The notes under the pieces: generated by a model
Told to the model about the DNA's origin: nothing
Database searches by the model: none
Seen by the model: the letters and a program-made list of their open reading frames with translations, nothing else
Shown here: positions 58,395 through 64,000 of the stretch, one piece after another
Numbering within the stretch: position 1 is the first letter of the stretch
How the letters are laid out: each line of letters opens with the position of its first letter
Program-made: the position numbers and the translations under genes
Assembly: GCF_007827795.1 (NCBI RefSeq)
Contig: NZ_VITI01000001.1
Coordinates: forward strand, 682,001 to 746,000
DNA length: 64,000 nt
From: Azospirillum brasilense
GTDB taxonomy: Bacteria; Pseudomonadota; Alphaproteobacteria; Azospirillales; Azospirillaceae
Direction of reading: 5' to 3'

Positions 58395-58411
58395 TTTAGA
58401 ACGATTTCAGG
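58395..58411. promoter_or_regulatory. Candidate iron-control-element half-site upstream of irr
   Basis: TTTAGAACGATTTCAGG starts with the perfect ICE half TTTAGAA and a three-base spacer, but the second half matches the TTCTAAA arm only partly. It is about 80 bases upstream of irr. Only one half-site is convincing, so confidence is low. Confidence 0.4.
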
Positions 58412-58465
58412 TCAGGGGGCAAGCGCCCCCCGCAATCACCCTGGCAAGCCCACCGTCGGCCGGCG

Positions 58466-59863
58466 TCAGTATCCGGTGGCGATCCGCTCGACCAGCTGCT
58501 TCACGGTCGGGATGAAGCCGTCCTTGTAGTAGGGGTCCGACGCGAAGCGGAAGGCGTTGTGACCGGCGAACATGAGCTGGTTTTCGCAGTCGTCGGTGTG
58601 GCTGACCGCCTGCAGGGTCTTCTGGATGCAGTAGGAGCGCGGATCGGCGCGCTTGCCGTTCGTGCCTTCCTCGTTCTGCGCCCAGTTGGAGAAGTTGCAG
58701 GCCGACAGGCAGCCCATGCAGTCCACCTGGTCGCGGTGGATGCGCTCCGCCTGCTCCGGCGTGACGAAGATGACCGTGCTGTCCGGCGTCTTCAGGCCGC
58801 TGGTGAAGCCCTGGGACAGCCAGCCCTCGGCGCGGGCCTTGTCCGTCTCGGTCACATAGACCGGGCGGCCGCGCGGCCCCAGCGGCAGCTCGGCGGAATG
58901 CTCGCCCACCGGCTTGGGCAGATAGGCCACCTGACGCTCCGACCGGGCCATCAGGTCCATCAGGAACGGGTTCTTGACGGCGGAGGAGTAGAAGCCCGTC
59001 GGCGAGAAGCGGTTCAGGAAGACGTCGCCTTCCTTCAGCGTCAGCAGGCGGTGCTTCCAGGCGTTGGAGATCGGGCTCTCCTGGGTGAGCAACGGGCGCG
59101 TGCCGAACTGGAAGGCCACCGGGCCGAGGTCGGGGTTGTCGATCCAGTCCTCCCAGTCCGACAGCCACCAGACGCCGCCCGCCATGACGATGGGGGTATC
59201 GTTCAGGCCGAAGCTGTTCAGCATCTGGCGCAGCGCCAGGACGCGGGGGAACGGGTCCTCCGGCTTCAGCGGGTCCTCGGAGTTGGACAGGCCGTTGTGG
59301 CCGCCGGCCAGCCACGGGTCCTCGTAGACCACGCCGCCCAGATTCTCGCGGAACTTGTGGTAGGCGCGCAGCCAGAGGGCGCGGAACGCGCGGGCCGAGG
59401 ACACGATGGGGTAGTAATGCACGCCGTAGCGCACGGCGATCTCCGCCACGCGGTAGGGCATGCCGGCGCCGCAGGTGACGCCGTGGATCATGCCCTGGGA
59501 GCCTTCCAGCACGCCGTGCAGGATGTGCTCGGCGCCGCCCATCTCCCACAGGACGTTCATGTGGATGCGGCCCTGGCCGTTCGAGGCCTCGTGCGCGATG
59601 CGCGCCTGCGCGATGCCGCCCTGGATGCCGAAATTGATCAGCTCGTCATGGCGCTCGCGCCGGGTCTTGCCGTGGTAGACCTGCGGGAGGAGGTTCCCGT
59701 TCTCGTCGTAGTTGTCGGCGTTCACGCCCGAGAATGTGCCGACACCCCCGGCCGCCGCCCAGGCGCCCGAGCTTTCCCCGTTGGAGACGGCAATTCCCTT
59801 GCCACCCTCGACGAGCGGCAGAACCTCCCGGCCAGACATCAGCAACGGCTTAAGCGCCTTCAA
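58466..59863 (-). CDS. NAD(P)H-dependent flavin oxidoreductase (nitronate monooxygenase/YrpB type) with extra cysteine cluster
   Basis: A 465-aa FMN enzyme. The start chosen is a TTG at 59863, because GGAGG lies exactly five bases ahead; an ATG at 59839 is the alternative. Flavin-binding and active-site segments of the family are seen: GREVLPLVEGGKGIAVSNG, GGVGTFSGVNADNY, HGVTCGAGMP, VMAGGVWWLSDW and FGTRPLLTQES. The C-terminal part carries Cys382-x2-Cys385-x3-Cys389 and Cys412, a spacing like the [4Fe-4S] site of Old-Yellow-Enzyme/2,4-dienoyl-CoA reductase proteins. Standard nitronate monooxygenases are about 320-360 aa without it. The substrate is unknown. Confidence 0.8.
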   Translation of the reverse strand: MKALKPLLMSGREVLPLVEGGKGIAVSNGESSGAWAAAGGVGTFSGVNADNYDENGNLLPQVYHGKTRRERHDELINFGIQGGIAQARIAHEASNGQGRIHMNVLWEMGGAEHILHGVLEGSQGMIHGVTCGAGMPYRVAEIAVRYGVHYYPIVSSARAFRALWLRAYHKFRENLGGVVYEDPWLAGGHNGLSNSEDPLKPEDPFPRVLALRQMLNSFGLNDTPIVMAGGVWWLSDWEDWIDNPDLGPVAFQFGTRPLLTQESPISNAWKHRLLTLKEGDVFLNRFSPTGFYSSAVKNPFLMDLMARSERQVAYLPKPVGEHSAELPLGPRGRPVYVTETDKARAEGWLSQGFTSGLKTPDSTVIFVTPEQAERIHRDQVDCMGCLSACNFSNWAQNEEGTNGKRADPRSYCIQKTLQAVSHTDDCENQLMFAGHNAFRFASDPYYKDGFIPTVKQLVERIATGY

Positions 59864-60091
59864 CGAAACCTCCAAGACCAAGAGAGCGCCCGCGCAGGGG
59901 CGCCCGGACAGCGCGACCCGAAAGACGACGAAAAACGCCGCCGGGAGTCCTGCCCCCGACGGCCCTGCCGCCATGAGCGATCTATATATGAGGAAATTTC
60001 CGTGCGGACGAGCGGATTCGCGGTGTTAGAAAAAAATCTGTCACGGCCACAGTTCCCCAAGCGTCAACCGGCAGCCCCAAGGGCAACCGCT

Positions 60092-60841
60092 TCACAGGGG
60101 TGCCTGTTCCGCCAGATCCGCCGCCAGCCGGCCCGGCGCGTCGGTGAAGACACCGGCCACGCCCCAGCCGAACAGCGTCCGCGCCCGCGCCGCGTCATTG
60201 ACCGTGTAGGCCAGCACCGGGCGCCCGGTGGCGCGGTAGGAGGCGACGCTTTCCGCCGTCTGGCGGTCCTGATGGACGTTCAGCGTGGCCGCACCGATGC
60301 GGTCGGCGATGGCCGCCCAGTCGGCGGGCGGGTCCCACAGCAGGTAACCGCGCGGAATCTCCGGCGCAAGATCGCGCGCCACCTCCAGGCAAGGCACCTC
60401 GAAGCTGGACACCAGCAGGGGCAGGCCGCCGGGCCACAGCCGCTTCAGCAGATCCAGCGCGGCCTCCGCCGTCGGCACCTCCTGTCCGGGATAGGGTTTG
60501 ATCTCCAGATTCAGACCCAGGCCCAACTTGCGGATCACGCCCAGCGCCTCCTCCAGGGTCGGCACCGTTTCGCCCACGAAACGGGCGTCGAACCAGGAAC
60601 CGGCGTCCAACGCCTTCAGCTCCGCCAGGGTCAGGTCCGGCACCGGCCCGGCGCCGCTGGTGGTGCGTTCCAACGTGTCGTCGTGGATCAGCACCGGCAC
60701 GCGGTCGCGGGTCAGCATCACGTCCACCTCGACCCAGGCGGCGCCCTGGCGGGCGGCTTCGCGCAAGCTGGCGAGCGTGTTTTCCGGCGCGCTTTCCTTG
60801 GCGCCGCGGTGGCCGATCAGGCGGGGAAGAGTCGACAGCAT
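60092..60841 (-). CDS. ugpQ: Glycerophosphodiester phosphodiesterase (UgpQ/GlpQ-like)
   Basis: A 249-aa TIM-barrel enzyme hydrolysing glycerophosphodiesters to sn-glycerol-3-phosphate. The GDPD motifs are IGHRGAKESAPENTLASL (catalytic His and Glu, residues about 9-26), VEVDVMLTRDRVPVLIHDDTLERTTSG, and NLEIKPYPGQE. There is no signal peptide, so it is cytoplasmic (UgpQ type). The next gene on the same strand starts 228 bases later. Confidence 0.92.
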   Translation of the reverse strand: MLSTLPRLIGHRGAKESAPENTLASLREAARQGAAWVEVDVMLTRDRVPVLIHDDTLERTTSGAGPVPDLTLAELKALDAGSWFDARFVGETVPTLEEALGVIRKLGLGLNLEIKPYPGQEVPTAEAALDLLKRLWPGGLPLLVSSFEVPCLEVARDLAPEIPRGYLLWDPPADWAAIADRIGAATLNVHQDRQTAESVASYRATGRPVLAYTVNDAARARTLFGWGVAGVFTDAPGRLAADLAEQAPL

Positions 60842-60906
60842 GGGTCCTGCGGGAGTAAGAGCGGGCCTCTCATACTAGGCGCAAAGCGGCGGATCGGGAA
60901 CGAGCG

Positions 60907-61941
60907 ATGAAGGCAGCCCACAGCGTGACCGATCTGGTGGCCGCCGGGCTGATGACGCCCGCGGCGGGCGCGGCCGTGGCCGCCGTGGCCGACCGCTACG
61001 CCATCGCCCTGACCCCGTACCTGCTGGAGACGCTGGAGAACGCCGCGCCCGGCGATCCCCTGTACGCGCAGTACGTCCCCTCTCCGGAGGAGGCGTACAC
61101 CGCGCCGGAGGAGCGCGAGGACCCCATCGGCGACGTGGCGCGCAGCCCGGTGAAGGGCATCGTCCACCGCTATCCCGACCGGGTTTTGCTGAAGCCGTTG
61201 CACGCCTGCGCGGTCTACTGTCGTTTCTGCTTCCGGCGGGAAATGGTCGGCCCCGGCGGTGAGGCCTTGTCGCCCGACGAACTGGACGCGGCCCTGGCGT
61301 ACGTGCGTACGCATCCCGAGGTGTGGGAGGTGGTGGTGACCGGCGGCGATCCCCTGCTGCTGTCGCCGCGGCGTCTGTCCCACATCGTCCGCAGCCTGTC
61401 CGACATTCCCCATGTCGGGGTGGTCCGGCTGCACACCCGCATCCCCGTCGCCGACCCGGCGCGCGTCACGGCGGAGCTTGTGGAGGCGCTGAAGGCGCCG
61501 GACGTGGCGACCTGGATGGCCGTCCACGTCAACCACGCCAGCGAATTGACGGAGGAGGCGCGCGGCGCCATCGCCCGGCTGGCCGATGCCGGCATTCCCC
61601 TGCTGGGCCAGACCGTGCTGCTCAAGGGCATCAACGACGACGCGGCAACCTTGGAAACTCTGTTCCGGGGATTGGTGCGCAACCGGATCAAACCCTATTA
61701 CCTGCACCATCCCGACCTCGCCGCCGGCACCAGCCATTTCCGCCCGTCCCTGGCCGAGGGGCAGGCGCTGGTGAAGGGGTTGCGCGGGCGCGTTTCCGGG
61801 CTGTGCCAGCCGACCTACGTGCTGGACATCCCCGGCGGTCATGGCAAGGCCCCCGCCGCACCGGGCTGGGTGCGGCCTGACGGCGAAGACGGTTATCTCG
61901 CGGAGGACTTCACCGGGGCGACCCACCGCTACCGCGGCTGA
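60907..61941 (+). CDS. Lysine-2,3-aminomutase-like radical SAM protein (KamA/EpmB type)
   Basis: A 344-aa radical SAM enzyme. The cluster motif is Cys101-x3-Cys105-x2-Cys108 in HACAVYCRFCFRRE. EVWEVVVTGGDPLLLSPRRL and the PLP lysine Lys314 in PGGHGKAP are kept. Family members are lysine 2,3-aminomutase or EpmB, which provides beta-lysine for elongation factor P modification. The length fits EpmB-type proteins. EF-P and EpmA genes are not in the window, so the substrate (free lysine) is inferred. Confidence 0.85.
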   Translation: MKAAHSVTDLVAAGLMTPAAGAAVAAVADRYAIALTPYLLETLENAAPGDPLYAQYVPSPEEAYTAPEEREDPIGDVARSPVKGIVHRYPDRVLLKPLHACAVYCRFCFRREMVGPGGEALSPDELDAALAYVRTHPEVWEVVVTGGDPLLLSPRRLSHIVRSLSDIPHVGVVRLHTRIPVADPARVTAELVEALKAPDVATWMAVHVNHASELTEEARGAIARLADAGIPLLGQTVLLKGINDDAATLETLFRGLVRNRIKPYYLHHPDLAAGTSHFRPSLAEGQALVKGLRGRVSGLCQPTYVLDIPGGHGKAPAAPGWVRPDGEDGYLAEDFTGATHRYRG

Positions 61942-62496
61942 TCAGCGCGTCCCCAACCCCGGCCCCAGACCGAACAGCGGGTCCGGGTTCAGGACGACGC
62001 CATGAATGGCGACGATGGAGGCGAAGCCGGTCCACAGCACCAGCGGCAGCCAGCTCGACGCGATGGCGCGGTCGTCCGGCCAGACCAGCAGCACGCAGGT
62101 CGAGGCGATGATGAAGTAGGCGATGGTCCAGGCCGCCGCCAGGATCGGGCTGCCCATCGTGAAATAGGCGAATCCGAAGCTGGCGTAGAGCAGCCACAGC
62201 GCCCCCTGCATCCCGATCAGCGCCGGACGCCAGCGGATCGTCCAGGGGGCGTTCAGCAGCCGCACGCAGCCCCAGAGCTGGATCAGGCTGATGCTGAACC
62301 AGACGACCGGAAAGGCCCAGCCCGGCGGCTGCAGGGGCGAGGGCTGATAGCCGGGAAACGGTTCCCCACCCCGCTCGAACACACCATAGGTGTTGGTCAG
62401 CAGCCAGAAGACCAAAGCCTGCCACCAGTGCACGCGAAAGGGCAGCGGGCCGGTGTCGGTTGCGGGTTCCGTCGGGACGAAGGAGCGGTGGTTCAT
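61942..62496 (-). CDS. TspO/MBR-like tryptophan-rich membrane protein
   Basis: A 184-aa membrane protein with five hydrophobic helices. The segment QPPGWAFPVVWFSISLIQLWGCVRLL matches the conserved TspO region PPGW-x-FP-x-VW; further Trp residues are scattered through. TspO proteins bind tetrapyrroles and cholesterol-like ligands. It converges with the radical SAM gene: stop codons are directly adjacent (61941/61942). The sequence is a diverged member, so I am moderately sure. Confidence 0.65.
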   Translation of the reverse strand: MNHRSFVPTEPATDTGPLPFRVHWWQALVFWLLTNTYGVFERGGEPFPGYQPSPLQPPGWAFPVVWFSISLIQLWGCVRLLNAPWTIRWRPALIGMQGALWLLYASFGFAYFTMGSPILAAAWTIAYFIIASTCVLLVWPDDRAIASSWLPLVLWTGFASIVAIHGVVLNPDPLFGLGPGLGTR

Positions 62497-62621
62497 GCCT
62501 TAGGAAATGGCACGGCCCCGCTTTCGGTCAAGCGCGTGGTTGACGCATCCGGCGGAGCGCCGGAACAGCCACGCCCTTTCGCTGGTTTTCCTGTCGCAAT
62601 GCGTCGGGGGAGGATCGGGCG

Positions 62622-63515
62622 ATGCGGTGGCAGGACGGTCGCGAGAGCGAGAATGTCGAGGACCGGCGCGGCGCGCCCGGAAGCGGCGGCTTCCGCAGGG
62701 GTGGAATCGGCATTCCCATCGGGCGCGGCGGCATCGGCATCGGCGGGCTGGCGGTGATCGTGGTGGTGTCGCTCCTGCTCGGCATCAATCCGCTGGACCT
62801 GTTGCAAGGCACCGTCCCGCAGGAGCAGGCCCGTTACGAGCAATCCGACGTTCCAAGCAACGGAACCGACGACGAATTGAAACGCTTCGTCTCCGTCGTC
62901 CTTGCCGACACGGAGGACACTTGGGCCGCCCAGTTCCAGCAGGTCGGCCGGACCTACCAGGACCCGGCGCTGGTGCTGTTCTCCGGCACGGTGGATTCGG
63001 GCTGCGGCTTCGCCCAGGCGGCGATGGGTCCCTTCTACTGCCCGCAGGACCGCAAGGTGTACATCGACCTCAGCTTCTACCGCGACCTGCGCGACCGTTT
63101 CCGCGCACCGGGCGACTTCGCCCAGGCCTATGTGATCGCCCACGAGGTCGGCCACCATGTCCAGAACCTGCTGGGCATCTCCGATCAAGTGCAGCAGGCC
63201 CAGCGTCGTGCCGGCTCTCAGGGCGAGGCCAACGGGCTGTCGGTGCGGTTGGAGCTTCAGGCCGACTGCTTCGCCGGTCTGTGGGCCAACCACGCGAACC
63301 GCGAGCGCCAGATCATCGAGCCCGGCGACGTGGAGGAAGCGCTGACGGCGGCCAGCGCCATCGGCGACGACCGCCTGCAACGCCAGTCGCGCGGCACCGT
63401 GACCCCCGACAGCTTCACCCATGGCAGCTCCGCCCAGCGGGTGCAGTGGTTCCGCAAAGGTCTGGAAACGGGCCAGTTGAACGCCTGTGACACCTTTGGT
63501 GCGGAGCGGCTGTAG
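62622..63515 (+). CDS. ypfJ: Neutral zinc metallopeptidase, YpfJ family
   Basis: A 297-aa protein with one membrane helix (about residues 42-60) after a Gly/Arg-rich lead. The peptidase domain shows CGFAQAAMGPFYCPQDRKVYID and the zinc motif HEVGHH (His174, Glu175, His178), then a glutamate-type ligand region LELQADCFAGLWANH. The family is annotated as membrane-attached peptidases of unknown substrate. The ATG has GGGGGAGGA upstream. A bidirectional terminator follows, between it and pnp. Confidence 0.88.
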   Translation: MRWQDGRESENVEDRRGAPGSGGFRRGGIGIPIGRGGIGIGGLAVIVVVSLLLGINPLDLLQGTVPQEQARYEQSDVPSNGTDDELKRFVSVVLADTEDTWAAQFQQVGRTYQDPALVLFSGTVDSGCGFAQAAMGPFYCPQDRKVYIDLSFYRDLRDRFRAPGDFAQAYVIAHEVGHHVQNLLGISDQVQQAQRRAGSQGEANGLSVRLELQADCFAGLWANHANRERQIIEPGDVEEALTAASAIGDDRLQRQSRGTVTPDSFTHGSSAQRVQWFRKGLETGQLNACDTFGAERL

Positions 63516-63532
63516 GCGTTCAGCCAAAGAGA

Positions 63533-63552
63533 AAGGCGCCTTTCGGCGCCTT
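63533..63552. terminator. Bidirectional terminator between ypfJ and pnp
   Basis: AAGGCGCC and GGCGCCTT form a perfect eight-base-pair stem around TTTC, 18 bases after the ypfJ stop and 53 bases after the pnp stop on the other strand. Confidence 0.8.
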
Positions 63553-63604
63553 GCTCCTCCCCGACCTCCCCCGCTGGGCGGGGAAGGGAGAAAAAAGACC
63601 CCTA

Positions 63605-64000
63605 TCAGGCGGCGGGGCCGTCCTTCTTGGTCAGGTCTTCGCCGGTGGCCTGATCGACCTGCTTCATCGACAGCTTGACCTTGCCGCGGTCGTCGAAGCC
63701 GATGACCTTCACCTTCACCGAGTCACCCTGCGACACCACGTCCGACACCTTGCCGACGCGCTGCGGCGACAGCTCGGAGATGTGGACGAGGCCGTCGCGG
63801 GAACCCAGGAAGTTCACGAAGGCGCCGAAATCGACGACCTTCACGACCTTGCCCGTGTAGACCACGTTCATTTCCGGTTCGGCGACGATGCCCTTGATCC
63901 AGTCGATGGCGGCCTGGGCGGCCTTGGTGTCCACCGCGGCCACCTTCACCGTGCCGTCGTCCTCGATGTCGATCTTGGCGCCGGTCTGCTCGACGATCTC
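63605..64000 (-). CDS. pnp: Polyribonucleotide nucleotidyltransferase, C-terminal end (partial)
   Basis: The last 131 codons are in the window; the gene continues past the right edge. The visible part has the end of a KH domain ([22 protein letters not shown]) and an S1 RNA-binding domain ([36 protein letters not shown] ... [19 protein letters not shown]). This order is typical of PNPase, the 3'-to-5' RNA phosphorolytic enzyme of the degradosome. Confidence 0.93.
   Translation of the reverse strand, partial: EIVEQTGAKIDIEDDGTVKVAAVDTKAAQAAIDWIKGIVAEPEMNVVYTGKVVKVVDFGAFVNFLGSRDGLVHISELSPQRVGKVSDVVSQGDSVKVKVIGFDDRGKVKLSMKQVDQATGEDLTKKDGPAA

Noticed and set aside
59992..60001. Palindrome GGAAATTTCC
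   Set aside because: Ten bases, no second copy seen near it; too short to call an operator.
59970..60029. A short plus-strand frame (MSDLYMRKF...) near the flavin oxidoreductase promoter
   Set aside because: Eighteen codons in an AT-richer promoter region with no ribosome site; probably chance.
58559..60910. A 783-codon plus-strand open frame
   Set aside because: It is antisense to the flavin oxidoreductase and ugpQ, which carry clear catalytic motifs.

Overview
The window is a 64-kb piece of a GC-rich (roughly two-thirds G+C) alphaproteobacterial chromosome. Gene content and protein sequences point to the Rhodospirillales, most likely Azospirillum or a close relative. The supporting signs are a high-affinity cbb3 oxidase cluster with an FNR-type regulator, Irr instead of classical Fur, a dnaA-rpsT-enoyl-CoA hydratase-mutM-ubiE-ubiB neighbourhood typical of alphaproteobacteria, and PstA/PstC with long N-terminal extensions. 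No phage, insertion sequence, CRISPR array, rRNA or tRNA gene was seen. The genes are almost all core or housekeeping, tightly packed on both strands.

Layout. 1-2.8 kb: 3' end of a cysteine synthase, a 270-aa protein of unknown function behind a near-consensus promoter, then moeB-dsrE-like-small ORF. 2.9-10.9 kb (minus strand): the phosphate regulon phoR / pstS-pstC-pstA-pstB-phoU-phoB, with a three-repeat Pho box ahead of pstS. 11.0-13.3 kb: malic enzyme with a phosphotransacetylase-like tail. 13.5-22.7 kb (minus strand): an Fnr-type regulator, then ccoS, ccoI, ccoH/fixH, ccoG and ccoP-Q-O-N. Two FNR-box promoters of class II geometry drive ccoNOQP and ccoGHIS.

22.9-28.4 kb: a divergent 176-aa GNAT-like protein, two RNA methyltransferases (RlmI-like and TrmA/RlmD-like), a Tat-exported multicopper oxidase, a thioesterase and a small conserved protein. 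28.4-35.4 kb: a polyamine-type ABC transporter in two halves (binding protein + ATPase, and two permeases), separated by an oppositely oriented copper cassette (DUF2946, YcnI, CopC-CopD fusion). 35.6-46.9 kb: dnaA, rpsT, enoyl-CoA hydratase, a small exported protein, mutM, two tandem TPR-glycosyltransferase paralogues, ubiE and ubiB.

47.0-64 kb: a cytidylate-kinase-like protein, an orphan oligopeptide-type binding protein, ppa, an L-lactate dehydrogenase, an acyl-CoA-synthetase/GNAT fusion, a Uma2-family protein, a 2-hydroxyacid dehydrogenase, an SH3-domain exported protein, DUF3501-rubrerythrin, irr, a flavin oxidoreductase with an extra cysteine cluster, a glycerophosphodiesterase, a lysine-2,3-aminomutase-like radical SAM protein, a TspO-like membrane protein, a YpfJ-type metallopeptidase and the 3' end of pnp.

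The strongest biology is regulatory and readable directly: low-oxygen control of the cbb3 oxidase and its copper-handling maturation genes by the neighbouring FNR protein, and phosphate control of pst by PhoBR. I found no convincing novel defence, mobile or biosynthetic system. The most unusual items are the polyamine transporter split by a copper cassette, a MutM with an altered zinc finger, a flavin oxidoreductase with a candidate Fe-S motif, and the acyl-CoA synthetase/GNAT fusion that keeps the catalytic-type histidine behind a perfect 17-bp palindrome.
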